64,000 nucleotides of DNA from Thermoproteus sp. UBA157 (GTDB lineage: Archaea; Thermoproteota; Thermoprotei; Thermoproteales; Thermoproteaceae): NCBI GenBank assembly GCA_002497345.1, contig DANS01000018.1:86784-150783 (forward strand). The letters are read 5' to 3'. Numbering within the stretch: position 1 is the first letter of the stretch; every line of letters starts with the position of its first letter. Below the pieces are notes generated by a model, which worked only from the letters and a program-made list of their open reading frames with translations, had not been told where the DNA came from and did no database searches. Both the position numbers and the translations under genes were made by a program. This document shows, in pieces, positions 42,365-51,071 of the stretch.

Positions 42365-43446
42365 AGGAATCCAGCGCCGGGCTCCAGCACCGTGCCGGCC
42401 TCGACGCGTGCGCCTCTGCCTATTAAAGCCCCCAGCTTGTACAACTCGCGGCTCTTGACCTCTATCGGCTTGAGCCTAGCCCTCCCCCCTCTCAGGACCG
42501 ACTTGGTGAGCACGCCGGGCTCGACGACGGCCCCCTCTCCAATTACGCTGTATGAGATAAAGGAGCCCCTCCCCACGGTCGAGCGCGGGCCCACCAAGCT
42601 ATGGGTTATCTCCGCACTGCTGCCAACCACGGCCCCCTCCTCTATGTCGGAGAAGTTCCTGATTAATGTATGCGCCCCGATAAAGGCGTCCTTCCCGATA
42701 TACGCAGGCCCCTTTATCACGGCGTAGTGGTCCACCACGGCCCCCTCCTCTATGTGGACGGGCCCCTCTATCACCGCCGTCGGGCTTATCTTGGCCTTGG
42801 CGGATATGTAGGTGGCATCGGGCATCACGAGCTCCAAGGCCTCCACGAGATCCAAAGGCTCCTCGACTTTGAACCACTTGCCTCCCCACACGACCACGCC
42901 TATTTTGAACCTAGCTGCGAGGGAGGCAAACGCGGAGCTCAACGACGAGCCCTCTAAGAGCTTCGCGGCTTGAGCCGGCACCAACATCGCTCCGCCATAT
43001 GCCAGTTGGCTCTCCTCGCTTACTCCCGCCAGATAGCCTCCCGATATGCTTACGAAGATGCCTTCCTTCGTCCTTGTCGGGACGGCCAAGACGGCCCCGT
43101 CGGCGCCTGCGGATGCCGCGGTCTCCACAAGGGCTCTGATCGCGTCGCTCTCGGTTATAACGGTCCCGTCTGCTATCAAGAGCCTATCCGCTGTTGTGGA
43201 CAAGGAGCTCGCCGCGGTTATGGCATCAGATATCGTGTCTCCCGCGACCTCGAGCGCGCTGTATTTTTCCTCAACGCCGTCTTTGACGGCGATGTAGGCC
43301 TTGCCGAATATACGGAACACTAGATCGGCCATATGTCGATATAGGGGCTTGCCGCCGAGCTTGACCAAGGCCTTGTACCCGCCGGTCAGGGGCTTGAAAG
43401 ATTCGCTATATTCGTTGGCGATTACTATCGGCAGAATCATGCTCAC
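42361..43446 (-). CDS. GlmU-like protein with degenerate nucleotidyltransferase and intact beta-helix
   Basis: The C-terminal half is a left-handed beta-helix acyltransferase with hexapeptide repeats (ISPTAVIEGPVHIEEGAVV, YIGKDAFIGAHTLI, VGRGSFISYSVIGEGAVV). The N-terminal half has the nucleotidyltransferase fold, but the G-x-G-T-R signature is lost; the region reads IVIANEYSESFKPLTGGYKAL. It is co-translated with glmS (4 nt overlap), so it most likely acetylates glucosamine 1-phosphate. Uridylyl transfer is doubtful and may be done by the protein at 49499-50575. Confidence 0.8.
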   Translation of the reverse strand: MSMILPIVIANEYSESFKPLTGGYKALVKLGGKPLYRHMADLVFRIFGKAYIAVKDGVEEKYSALEVAGDTISDAITAASSLSTTADRLLIADGTVITESDAIRALVETAASAGADGAVLAVPTRTKEGIFVSISGGYLAGVSEESQLAYGGAMLVPAQAAKLLEGSSLSSAFASLAARFKIGVVVWGGKWFKVEEPLDLVEALELVMPDATYISAKAKISPTAVIEGPVHIEEGAVVDHYAVIKGPAYIGKDAFIGAHTLIRNFSDIEEGAVVGSSAEITHSLVGPRSTVGRGSFISYSVIGEGAVVEPGVLTKSVLRGGRARLKPIEVKSRELYKLGALIGRGARVEAGTVLEPGAGFL

Positions 43447-45248
43447 TCCACCGTCACGGTTTTGGCCAAGTTGCGCGGCTTGTCGGGATCTCTGCCCAGC
43501 GCAACTGCCGTGTAGTAGGCCAGGAGCTGGAGCGGCACGACGAACGCGGCGGAGTTCAGCAACGGATCTAGGTGGGGCACCTCGAAGACGTATTTCAGCT
43601 TCTTGCCGACGTCGTCCCCGCGAGGCACTACGCCTATAGTCAAGGCCTCCCTCGCTTGCATCTCGGCGACGTTGTTGAGGAGCTTCTCCTTGAGGGACGG
43701 GTCGGAGAACACGAAGATCACCGGGAACTTGCTCTCGACCAGAGCTATTGGGCCGTGCTTCGACTCCCCAGCCGGGTAGGCCTCAGCGTGTACATACGCT
43801 ATTTCCTTCATTTTCAACGCGCCCTCGAGGGCCACCGGCATGCCCAAGCCCCTGCTGAGGTAGTAGGCGCTTGCGCTGGCCTTCAGCCTCTCGGCGAGGG
43901 CCTTCGCCGAACCCTCGTTCAACTCTATAGCCTTCCTGACCACCTCGGGCAGCCTCTTCAAGCCTTGCATGCGCGGCTCCACGTCGGCCCCCACGATCCT
44001 CCCCACCTGGGCGTGTAACGCCGCGAGCAAGGCCACCTGCGTAGTGAAGGTCTTCGTGGCCGCCACGCCTATCTCGGGGCCCGCCCTGGTGTACAACACC
44101 GCATCGCTCTCTCTGGCCAACGTGCTCGCGACCACGTTGGTCACCGCCACGACCTTGACCCCCCTCTCTCTCATGGCCCTAACTGCTCTAATCGTGTCTA
44201 TGGTCTCGCCTGATTGGGAGACCGCCACGGCGACGTCGTCGACGTCGAAGAGCCCCTCGTAGGTGGAGTACTCGGAGGAGATTATGGGAATAGCGGCTAT
44301 TCTGTATTCGATAAGACCTAGCTGAAACGTCAATCCTGCATAATACGATGTGCCGGCCCCGACTACGTAAACCCTCTTGGCGTTTAGCAACATCTCCGCT
44401 ACTTCGGAGAGGCGCCTCGGCTCGAGACCCGCTATTGTCGAGGCGAGAGCCTCGGGCTGTTCGTGTATCTCCTTGAGCATGAAGTGCTGGTACCCGCCCC
44501 TGAGCGCTTGGTCTGCGCTCCAAGGTATTAGCTGGACTCTATCGCTTATATCGACGGCTACTCCGTCGTGCTCGACGACTATGGAGCTGGGAGTTATGTA
44601 GCCGTATTCCCCGTCCCTCAACGGAATTACCCTATTGGTGTGTTCCAACACCGTGGGTATATCGCTGGCGACTAGATTGAAGCCATCGCCTACGCCGATT
44701 ATCAGAGGGGATAAGTTCCTCGCGAAGAACACCTTGTTGGGCTCTCTGGAGTCCACAACAGCCAACGCGTATGCGCCGCGTATTCTCGACAAAGCCCTCT
44801 TGAAGGCCTCCCAAGGCGTCAAGCCGCTCCTCTCGTACTCCTCCATAAGATGCGCGAACACCTCGGTGTCTGTCTCGCTCTTGAAGACGTGGCCCTTGGC
44901 GATCAACTCCGACTTCAATTCCTCATAGTTCTCGATTATGCCGTTGTGCACAACGGCGATAGTGCCGGAGCAATCGCTGTGGGGATGTGCGTTGATTTGG
45001 TTGGGCTTGCCGTGGGTGGCCCACCGGGTATGGGCCACGCCGGTTGCGCCCCTTATTTGGTCGAAGCCGTAACGGCTCGAGACCTCGGCGACTTTCCCGG
45101 CATCCTTCCTAATCAAGATACCTTGCGGCGTCACGATGGCGATACCCGCCGAATCGTACCCCCTATATTCCAGCCGCTCGAGGGCTCTGCGGAGGAGTGC
45201 GCCGATGGTCGTCTCGGAGCTCAGGGTTATGCCGAATATGCCGCACAC
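43443..45248 (-). CDS. glmS: Glutamine:fructose-6-phosphate aminotransferase
   Basis: Makes glucosamine 6-phosphate, the first step to UDP-GlcNAc. The N-terminal Ntn glutaminase has Cys2 (MCGIFGIT), RLEYRGYDSAG, HTRWATHGKPNQINAHPH and VVHNGIIENY; two SIS isomerase domains follow (GAGTSYYAGLTF, AVSQSGETIDTI, LSRGLGMPVALEGALKMKE) and the conserved C-terminal KTVTVE. It has 601 residues. The start is GTG 45248, needed for Cys2. It is co-translated with the GlmU-like gene. Confidence 0.97.
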   Translation of the reverse strand: MCGIFGITLSSETTIGALLRRALERLEYRGYDSAGIAIVTPQGILIRKDAGKVAEVSSRYGFDQIRGATGVAHTRWATHGKPNQINAHPHSDCSGTIAVVHNGIIENYEELKSELIAKGHVFKSETDTEVFAHLMEEYERSGLTPWEAFKRALSRIRGAYALAVVDSREPNKVFFARNLSPLIIGVGDGFNLVASDIPTVLEHTNRVIPLRDGEYGYITPSSIVVEHDGVAVDISDRVQLIPWSADQALRGGYQHFMLKEIHEQPEALASTIAGLEPRRLSEVAEMLLNAKRVYVVGAGTSYYAGLTFQLGLIEYRIAAIPIISSEYSTYEGLFDVDDVAVAVSQSGETIDTIRAVRAMRERGVKVVAVTNVVASTLARESDAVLYTRAGPEIGVAATKTFTTQVALLAALHAQVGRIVGADVEPRMQGLKRLPEVVRKAIELNEGSAKALAERLKASASAYYLSRGLGMPVALEGALKMKEIAYVHAEAYPAGESKHGPIALVESKFPVIFVFSDPSLKEKLLNNVAEMQAREALTIGVVPRGDDVGKKLKYVFEVPHLDPLLNSAAFVVPLQLLAYYTAVALGRDPDKPRNLAKTVTVE

Positions 45249-45436
45249 GGATAGAAGGCTGAGTATATATTAATTAGTGCCCATGAAGTTCCGAGCTACC
45301 GACGGCTTCCAGAGCTGGGTTCCAATCGCCGGCTTCTCCGCGGCTTCTGGCCTACAAAGGCGGATGGCCGCGCGGAACGTAGATCTAAACCGATGGCGGA
45401 GAGGCAAAATTATAAAGCCGGCGCCGCCCCTAGGGC
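45249..45436. other. Divergent intergenic region of 188 bp
   Basis: Contains a TATA block (TATATATTAATTAG, about 45261-45274) usable by glmS and on the plus strand, and the TATA AATTATAAAG (about 45408-45417) for GTG 45437. A frame from ATG 45283 to 45483 would encode a basic peptide beginning MKFRATDGFQSW, but it runs into the next gene and has no recognised homologue. Confidence 0.35.
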
Positions 45437-45847
45437 GTGGAGCTCGAGGAGGCAGCCGCCCTACTGGAGTCGAAGTTGAATAGTCCCACCTTCGTCAAGG
45501 CCGTGGGGAGGAGCGTGGCCGAGGCCATAAGGGAGCTCCTCGACGCATATAGATGCAACCTGCTCGTAAGCCCCGGTGAAATACTCAAGTTGTTGAACGA
45601 CTATTACATCTTCGAGTCGCGGATAAGGAGGCTGATAGAGATCTACGAGGAGCTGTCGGGCGGCGCCCTTTCGGCCTTAGCTAGGCTCGCGCTAGGGGAC
45701 GACGCCTCCTTGCCCGACGTCGACTACAAGTTGTTGTTGCGCGAGCTGGAGGCCTATAGAGCCGAGCTCTTCAAGCTCGCCGAGATGGTGAAAAAGGCCG
45801 AGAAGAGGTGCCGTGCCGCTTACTCCTCGACCAACTCCAAGGCGTAA
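45437..45847 (+). CDS. Hypothetical coiled-coil protein, 136 aa
   Basis: Not recognised. An acidic helical protein with probable coiled coil in IFESRIRRLIEIYEELSG and LLRELEAYRAELFKLAEMVKK. It is leaderless from GTG 45437. It converges on spt4 and overlaps it by 28 nt, so the C-terminal 9 codons also encode the Spt4 tail on the other strand. Confidence 0.6.
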   Translation: MELEEAAALLESKLNSPTFVKAVGRSVAEAIRELLDAYRCNLLVSPGEILKLLNDYYIFESRIRRLIEIYEELSGGALSALARLALGDDASLPDVDYKLLLRELEAYRAELFKLAEMVKKAEKRCRAAYSSTNSKA

Positions 45848-46044
45848 ACGCCTGGTTTATTGATGCCTAACCTCTTCGCTAAACACGACTTCTCGGGGTC
45901 GATAACCGCCAACATGCCGCGCCAGTTGTTGACGAACTCGGTGGATCCGCAGTTGGGGCATTGGGTAGCGCCCTCGGGCACTATCAGCTTGCAGTTCTTA
46001 CACGCCTTATAGCCGGCCAAAGTCCTCCTGGTTGCGCGGCTCAT
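45820..46044 (-). CDS. spt4: Transcription elongation factor Spt4 (RpoE'')
   Basis: The zinc-binding partner of Spt5, binding the RNA polymerase clamp. The zinc ribbon is ACKNCKL...CPNCGS and the body shows FVNNWRGMLAVIDPEKSCLAKRLGINKPGVYALEL. The longest ORF begins at 46074, but ATG 46044 overlaps the rpo7 stop (ATGA) and yields MSRATRRT, the usual size (74 residues). The rpo7-spt4 order is common in archaea. Confidence 0.95.
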   Translation of the reverse strand: MSRATRRTLAGYKACKNCKLIVPEGATQCPNCGSTEFVNNWRGMLAVIDPEKSCLAKRLGINKPGVYALELVEE

Positions 46045-46610
46045 GCCTTCTTGGCCTTCTTCTCCTTTAGCCACTCCAGTTTACCCAAGCCGGGACCGCG
46101 CATAGTCATCGTGATCCTCATAGCTAAGTCTATGCCTTCCTTCTGTGCCACGTACGATACGCCAGTTATGCGCGCCCTCACCATGTCGCCTACGCCTATC
46201 TTCCTCCTGCTCCTCTCGCCGATGAAGCTCTTGGTGCTCGCGTCGAAGAGAATGTTGGGCTCTTCCATCAAGTGGATCTTGTTTATGAAGCCTAGCACGG
46301 GCCCTATCCTTACCATGACGCCCACCTCGCGCGCCGTCTCGACGATTCCGTGCACCACCTCCCCGTCTAGCGGGGTGAACGCTAGTAGGTCGAACACGGC
46401 TTTATGATAGGTGGAGCCATCGCCGAAAAGTATAATGCCCTCTCTCGATACCTTGGCGTTTAGCACAGCCACCACGTATCCCAAGTCTCTGAAGACTCTG
46501 CCCTCGTATCGGGCCCTCAACTGGGCCAAGGCCACATCCTCCAGCGGTTTGCCGAACTCCGAGGGGTGGATCCTCACGTAGTCCTCGGCCTCGATAAGGC
46601 GGAAAGGCAT
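46041..46610 (-). CDS. rpo7: RNA polymerase subunit Rpo7 (E')
   Basis: The archaeal RPB7 homologue that forms the stalk with Rpo4. The N-terminal RNP-like domain (DYVRIHPSEFGKPLEDVALAQL) and C-terminal S1 domain (GEVVHGIVETAREVGVMVRIGP) are visible; 189 residues. It is probably leaderless from a TATA near 46636 (TTTATTTTTATAG). Rpo4 is not in the window. Confidence 0.96.
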   Translation of the reverse strand: MPFRLIEAEDYVRIHPSEFGKPLEDVALAQLRARYEGRVFRDLGYVVAVLNAKVSREGIILFGDGSTYHKAVFDLLAFTPLDGEVVHGIVETAREVGVMVRIGPVLGFINKIHLMEEPNILFDASTKSFIGERSRRKIGVGDMVRARITGVSYVAQKEGIDLAMRITMTMRGPGLGKLEWLKEKKAKKA

Positions 46611-46646
46611 GCCAAACCCTATTTCGCATCTATAAAAATAAAACGC

Positions 46647-46988
46647 CTAAAGCGGCGCGAGCTCCCTGTCGTGGAACAACAACACCGCAAGCCCTCTTCT
46701 CCTCGCCTCGGCGATTACCTCCGAATCGCCGGTTAGCACCGCGCATTTATAACGTTCTGCGACCTCCAAGACGGACCTATCTGCTGGTTTCGTCCCGCCG
46801 GCGACAAACGGCGCCAAGACGCGTACCAGCTTAAGGGCGACTCTCGCCTTTCTCTTCCGGCTCGACAGCGTTTGTAGCTCGTCGAGCACCGGATACGTCA
46901 CGAAGATCGTATGCTCGGCGAGGACGGAGGGGTCCAATAACCTCTCCACGAGATATATGAGGGACGATGTATCGACGACGATCCTCAA
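46647..46988 (-). CDS. PIN-domain nuclease (FCF1/COG1412-like)
   Basis: A 113-residue PIN domain with the acidic quartet D6 (VVDTSSL), E37 (YPVLDELQTL), D70 (KPADRSVLEVA) and D88 (LTGDSEVI). The run SSRKRKARVALKLV after the second acid matches FCF1-like archaeal PIN proteins that sit beside rpo7/spt4, rather than VapC toxins; no antitoxin gene is next to it. It overlaps the ATPase gene by 4 nt. A role in RNA processing is likely, unproved. Confidence 0.85.
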   Translation of the reverse strand: MRIVVDTSSLIYLVERLLDPSVLAEHTIFVTYPVLDELQTLSSRKRKARVALKLVRVLAPFVAGGTKPADRSVLEVAERYKCAVLTGDSEVIAEARRRGLAVLLFHDRELAPL

Positions 46989-48031
46989 AGCTCCACGACG
47001 GTTAGGCCCAGCCTTTCTGACGCTTTTTTAAACGCCTCGGACTTGCTCGCCATTATGAGCTGCAACCTCTTCAACTTGGCCACATCTAGGTATATCGACA
47101 ATAGCTCCTCGGCGTAATCCTCAGGCACGGCGAGATCTACGTCGTCTATCGCCACAACGCTGTTCTCGTTGGAGAGAACAAGTTGCACTAAAATGGGCAG
47201 CACCGCCTTCGTGAAATTGCCCACGTTGTAGGCGTTGGTCCAAACGCCTCCTGACTTCACATACATGGCGATTCTCCCCGTGGAGACGAGGCCCACCCTC
47301 ACGTCCTCTATGCGGGCCGCTTTGAGGAGCTTGTACAAGTATTCGCGAAGAGGCTCAAACTGAGGTTGGGATAATATGCGCGATATTTGATGAGCCGTAT
47401 ATTGCCCCTCGGGCCCCACGCTTGTCGCTGGTAACAGATCTACGTGCGTCTCGTAGGTGTACTTCCATGCGGCGAGCCTCCTCCCGCTGACGAAGTAGAA
47501 GGAGTCCTTCAACCCTATTCTCAGCTCCATCAAGATTCTTTCGGCCCTTTTGAACCTCTCGTCGTCTACAGGAGAGCAAGCTATCAATACGTCCTCGTTC
47601 AACACGGCGTATGGCGCCGTGCATAGCTCGACTTTTATATCTGGGTATACGACAACGCCTCTTTGTCCGCTCTTAGCTATCTTCAACAAAGGCTCGAAAT
47701 CCTCGTATATTATCTGCTCGACGTATCCGCCCTTGGTGGCGTAGGTGTAGCTGTACCCGTACACTCTATCCTCCAACAACCAATGGGTCTCTACCGTGAA
47801 GGGGATCGAGGTATCGCCGCCTCGATGCACGTCCTCGGCCTCGTGCACTATCAAGAGAGGGCCCTCGAACAAGATCCACTGCTCGCCCCTGCTCTGCATC
47901 AACATAGAAAGCGCCTCTAGATAGGAGGTTTTCCCAGAGTTGGGAGGACCGTGCACTAAGGCGGATCCCCTTAAGTCGATACAGCCGTCGAGCGATCTGA
48001 ACTTGCGAGCGCAGAGCCTCCTCAGCTCCAT
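46985..48031 (-). CDS. AAA/ABC-type ATPase (AAA_21-like)
   Basis: A RecF/OLD-like P-loop ATPase of 348 residues: an N-terminal strand LRRLCARKFRSLDGCIDL, Walker A HGPPNSGKTS (27-36), and Walker B SVVAIDDVDLAVP (about 291-303) followed by a D-loop-like region and IMASKSEAF. There is no nuclease domain of its own. It is co-translated with the PIN nuclease downstream (4 nt) and overlaps the HIT gene upstream by 10 nt. An ATPase controlling the PIN enzyme is an attractive but untested idea. Confidence 0.78.
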   Translation of the reverse strand: MELRRLCARKFRSLDGCIDLRGSALVHGPPNSGKTSYLEALSMLMQSRGEQWILFEGPLLIVHEAEDVHRGGDTSIPFTVETHWLLEDRVYGYSYTYATKGGYVEQIIYEDFEPLLKIAKSGQRGVVVYPDIKVELCTAPYAVLNEDVLIACSPVDDERFKRAERILMELRIGLKDSFYFVSGRRLAAWKYTYETHVDLLPATSVGPEGQYTAHQISRILSQPQFEPLREYLYKLLKAARIEDVRVGLVSTGRIAMYVKSGGVWTNAYNVGNFTKAVLPILVQLVLSNENSVVAIDDVDLAVPEDYAEELLSIYLDVAKLKRLQLIMASKSEAFKKASERLGLTVVEL

Positions 48032-48498
48032 AACCTCGCCAGCTCATCCCTATATCTCTTCAACATCAATTCCAGGGTTTCAGCGGGCGTGTTCGGGTCT
48101 ATCTCCTTACAGGTAGGTATTATGTGGATGTGCAAGTGGGACTCCACGCCGGCGCCCGCGGCCCTTCCGATGTTGGCCCCCATCAGCACTTCGCCGCATC
48201 CGACAACCTTAACTACGGCCTTCCTCACGGCGTATGCCTCCTTGAGCAACCCCGCGAGCTCCTCGTCACTTAGTTGTTCCAGGTCAGCGACGTGCCTATA
48301 CGGGGCGACCATCACGTGTCCCCACATGTAGGGATATCTATTCAAGACGCCGAAGGAGTACTTCCCTCTGTAGAAGACCAGGTGGTCCTGATCTAGCTCC
48401 GGCCTTTTGGCGTACTCGCAGAAGAAGCAGTCCTTGCTCCCTCCCTCTAAGATGTATTTGTACCTCCACGGCGTTAGGACTATGCGGAATCCGCCCAC
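48022..48498 (-). CDS. HIT-family nucleotide phosphorylase/hydrolase
   Basis: A 158-residue histidine-triad protein with the motif H-L-H-I-H in VESHLHIHIIPTCKE and a short zinc-type pair CFFCEY near the N-terminus, as in AP4A phosphorylase-like HIT proteins. It hydrolyses or phosphorolyses nucleoside phosphates such as Ap4A. It is the first of a HIT-ATPase-PIN run and lies 21 nt after a small hypothetical gene. Confidence 0.9.
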   Translation of the reverse strand: MGGFRIVLTPWRYKYILEGGSKDCFFCEYAKRPELDQDHLVFYRGKYSFGVLNRYPYMWGHVMVAPYRHVADLEQLSDEELAGLLKEAYAVRKAVVKVVGCGEVLMGANIGRAAGAGVESHLHIHIIPTCKEIDPNTPAETLELMLKRYRDELARLWS

Positions 48499-48519
48499 CC
48501 AGCCGCTCTACTGACTCCC

Positions 48520-48741
48520 TTAAATAGCCTGCGCCTCTTGGCCGTCGGCTGCGCGTTTAACTAAGATGAATTTATCCAAAAGGACATCGTAGATCACGAA
48601 AAAATTACTTGATAACATGTGGACTAGCTGGATCTTTTCGTCGAAGCTCAGAGTCAGTCCGTATTGTTTCAATACGTCATCTAGATCGGCTGAATCTATC
48701 GCCTTTGACGATATCAGCTTAGCGATGGCCCTCAAGTCCAT
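48520..48741 (-). CDS. Hypothetical protein, 73 aa
   Basis: Not recognised. A small helical acidic protein (AIAKLISSKAIDSADLDDVL) with a hydrophobic strand FFVIYDVLLDKFILV. It is the likely first gene of the HIT-ATPase-PIN unit. Confidence 0.5.
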   Translation of the reverse strand: MDLRAIAKLISSKAIDSADLDDVLKQYGLTLSFDEKIQLVHMLSSNFFVIYDVLLDKFILVKRAADGQEAQAI

Positions 48742-48809
48742 AGTATCGCATAGAGCCGACGTATTTTTAGCCCACGGTTAGGGTTTTAAGCGAACGAAGC
48801 GTCCTTGAT

Positions 48810-49502
48810 GTGATCACGTTGCCGACGCCAATAGTCTTGGCCATAGGCCGTAGGGAGGGGAAACTATCGGCGTACGACATAGAGGGCGGCAGATATTACG
48901 ATTTGCCGGTAGATCTGAGCGGAATCGGCGTAGCCGAGTTGAAGGCGAGCAACGATGAGGTAAGATCCCACGTGGTCGTGGCCTCCTATTCTACATCTCT
49001 CGTAAAGGCGATAGCGGTAGACGGCAATGCCGAGTTGTTGGACTCAAACGGCATAAGGGAGTTGAGCAGAGGTAAGGTCACGCTTCGGGCAGTGATGAAC
49101 AAGGAGTTCGGGCGTTGGGACGACGTTTGGAACAAGCCGATTTTAATCAGAGGAGGCACGGGCGCGTTGGCCTTAGGGATCTCCAGAGCGGGGAGCTTGC
49201 TCCACTTAAACGCGGCGCGTACCGACGAGAGCCATATAAGAGCTGTCGTGGACGCGCTTAACGCATTGAGGAATTTCGGGGAAGTGTCCTCGACGTGTTC
49301 GTGTAGATTGGGCTTGTTTCCGGTCGAGGTCGTTGCAAGGCGTAGCACGGAATACATATTGGCAAAGATATATATGAATATACAAATTAAAAGAAGCAGT
49401 ACAGTTATAGTAATTAGAGGATCTGGTGGGAATATACTGAAAAGATATATAGGACCGCTTGAGAGGCTCAACTTTTATATTGACGAAGCTCAGCGCGAAT
49501 GA
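48810..49502 (+). CDS. Hypothetical protein, 230 aa
   Basis: Not recognised. A soluble protein with a beta-rich N-terminus (LAIGRREGKLSAYDIEGGRY) and a C-terminal positively charged part encoded by an A+T-rich block (about 49355-49465). One cysteine pair occurs in STCSCRLG. It is leaderless from GTG 48810 (TTTTAAG about 24 nt upstream) and overlaps the nucleotidyltransferase gene by 4 nt, so it may act with it. Confidence 0.6.
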   Translation: MITLPTPIVLAIGRREGKLSAYDIEGGRYYDLPVDLSGIGVAELKASNDEVRSHVVVASYSTSLVKAIAVDGNAELLDSNGIRELSRGKVTLRAVMNKEFGRWDDVWNKPILIRGGTGALALGISRAGSLLHLNAARTDESHIRAVVDALNALRNFGEVSSTCSCRLGLFPVEVVARRSTEYILAKIYMNIQIKRSSTVIVIRGSGGNILKRYIGPLERLNFYIDEAQRE

Positions 49503-50575
49503 TGGATCGCGTTTTGGTCCTCGCCGGCGGCTTCGCGACGAGGCTAAGGCCGCTCAGCTACACGAGGCCAAAGCCCCTCTTCCCGATACTGGACAAGCCC
49601 GTGATCGATTGGATAATCGAAGGCGTGAAGGATATAGCCCCCACGATAATCTCGGCGCGATATCTCGCCCAAATGATCAGAGAACACGTGGCTAGGAAGT
49701 GGAACGACTTGGCTACAGTGATCGAGGAGACGAAGCCGTTGGGCGACGGCGGCGCGGTCGCATACGTGGCGGACGTATTGGGCCTAAGCGGGCCGATTTT
49801 AGTGGTAAACGGCGATGTGTTCACCGACATAGACTACTCTGCAATAGTGGACTTCCACAAGAAGCGCGGCGGCGTCGCGACCATAGCGTTTGTGGAGGTG
49901 TCGCCCGAGAACGTGAGCAAATACGGAATAGCGATAGTCGACGAATCCATGAGGCTGAGGAGATTCGTGGAGAAGCCCAAAGAGCCGCCCCAAGGTAGCA
50001 GATTGGCAAACGCCGGAGTTTACGTGCTGGAGCCCGAGGCCATACGCGCTATACCCAGACGCAGAGGGGAGGTGAAAATAGCCAAGGACCTCATACCGGC
50101 ATTATTGGAGAAATATGATATATATGTCTATAAACACGAGGGCATTTGGCACGACATCGGGACGCCGGCCGACTACCTCGAGGCGAATTTCGCAGCGCTT
50201 AGGAAGTGGGGCAAGGCTGTTGAGATAGATGGAGCGGAGATAATACCGCCAGTCTACATAGCCGATAACGTGGAGATAGGCGAGGGCGCCTCGGTGGGTC
50301 CCTACGCGGTTCTGGGCTCCGGCGTCAAGATAGGGAAGCACTCCAGGATAAAGAACAGCGTATTGATGAGATCGGTCACCGTGGAGCCGGGCTCCTATAT
50401 TTCGGGCAGCGTGGTGGGCGAGGAGAGCTACATAGGGAGGTGGACGCGCATAGTGGACGCCGTAATCGCAGATGGCGTATACGTCAAGGACGAGGTCAAG
50501 GTAGGACGAAACGCGGCGATAGGCCCTAACAGAGAGGTCGTCGAGGACGTAGAAGACGGCGTGACTTTGCCATAA
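49499..50575 (+). CDS. Sugar-1-phosphate nucleotidyltransferase with beta-helix domain
   Basis: An intact nucleotidyltransferase: signature LAGGFATRLRPLSYTRPKPL, metal Asp in VVNGDVFTDIDY, and VEKPKEPPQGS; then a left-handed beta-helix (YIADNVEIGEGASVGPYAVLGSGVKIG). Homologous archaeal enzymes make GDP-mannose, dTDP-glucose or UDP-GlcNAc. With the GlmU-like protein at 42361 lacking its own signature, this enzyme could supply that uridylyltransferase activity. Sugar specificity cannot be read from the sequence. Confidence 0.88.
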   Translation: MMDRVLVLAGGFATRLRPLSYTRPKPLFPILDKPVIDWIIEGVKDIAPTIISARYLAQMIREHVARKWNDLATVIEETKPLGDGGAVAYVADVLGLSGPILVVNGDVFTDIDYSAIVDFHKKRGGVATIAFVEVSPENVSKYGIAIVDESMRLRRFVEKPKEPPQGSRLANAGVYVLEPEAIRAIPRRRGEVKIAKDLIPALLEKYDIYVYKHEGIWHDIGTPADYLEANFAALRKWGKAVEIDGAEIIPPVYIADNVEIGEGASVGPYAVLGSGVKIGKHSRIKNSVLMRSVTVEPGSYISGSVVGEESYIGRWTRIVDAVIADGVYVKDEVKVGRNAAIGPNREVVEDVEDGVTLP

Positions 50576-50594
50576 TCAGCGCTTTTAACCGCGT

Positions 50595-51071
50595 TCACCT
50601 ATCCGCCAGCCTGGTCTCATCATCGAGCTTGCTCAAAATGGCGCGTAGGGTCTTCTCGACGTCGACTCTGGTCCTTATCTTCTTCCTAAAGGCGTCGCCA
50701 GCATCGACAATTATTTTATTTCCTTCTATGTATATCCTTGCAGTAGTCGTCGGCGATATGTAAGGCCTATAGACTATACGTCGCTCCTCCAGCTGGATCT
50801 GGCCTGTGAAGGAGTAGTACCTGGACTTGGTCGCCCTGCCTATTAACGACATGAGTCTGGCCAAGATCCTCCCCGCTCTTACTACGTCTTCGTTGATAAC
50901 CCGCTCCTCCAGCCCCTTTCCTACCAAGGCCGAGTAGGAGCTCTTCGTCTCGTGGTGGTATTGCAACAGAAAAGCAGCGCTCTTGCCTATAATCGATATG
51001 GATTTGACGAAGGGGCTCACCACTATGGAGAGAAGGGGCCCCCTATAGCCTCTCGAGCGGGTCGACGCCAT
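50595..51071 (-). CDS. Hypothetical protein, about 158 aa
   Basis: Not recognised. The longest ORF starts at 51152, inside the zinc-ribbon gene; ATG 51071 (overlap 29 nt) or GTG 51023 are more likely. The protein has a helical first half (KSAAFLLQYHHETKSSYSAL, RAGRILARLMSLIGRATK) and a beta-rich second half ending with a basic helix (DVEKTLRAILSKLDD). It is the last gene of the long minus-strand run. Confidence 0.5.
   Translation of the reverse strand: MASTRSRGYRGPLLSIVVSPFVKSISIIGKSAAFLLQYHHETKSSYSALVGKGLEERVINEDVVRAGRILARLMSLIGRATKSRYYSFTGQIQLEERRIVYRPYISPTTTARIYIEGNKIIVDAGDAFRKKIRTRVDVEKTLRAILSKLDDETRLADR

Noticed and set aside
45315..45330. tRNA T-arm-like GGGTTCCAATC
   Set aside because: No complementary T-stem, no acceptor or anticodon stem around it; chance match.
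46647..46988. PIN protein as a VapC toxin
   Set aside because: There is no small antitoxin gene next to it; the neighbour upstream is a 348-residue ATPase and the sequence is closer to FCF1-type PIN proteins.
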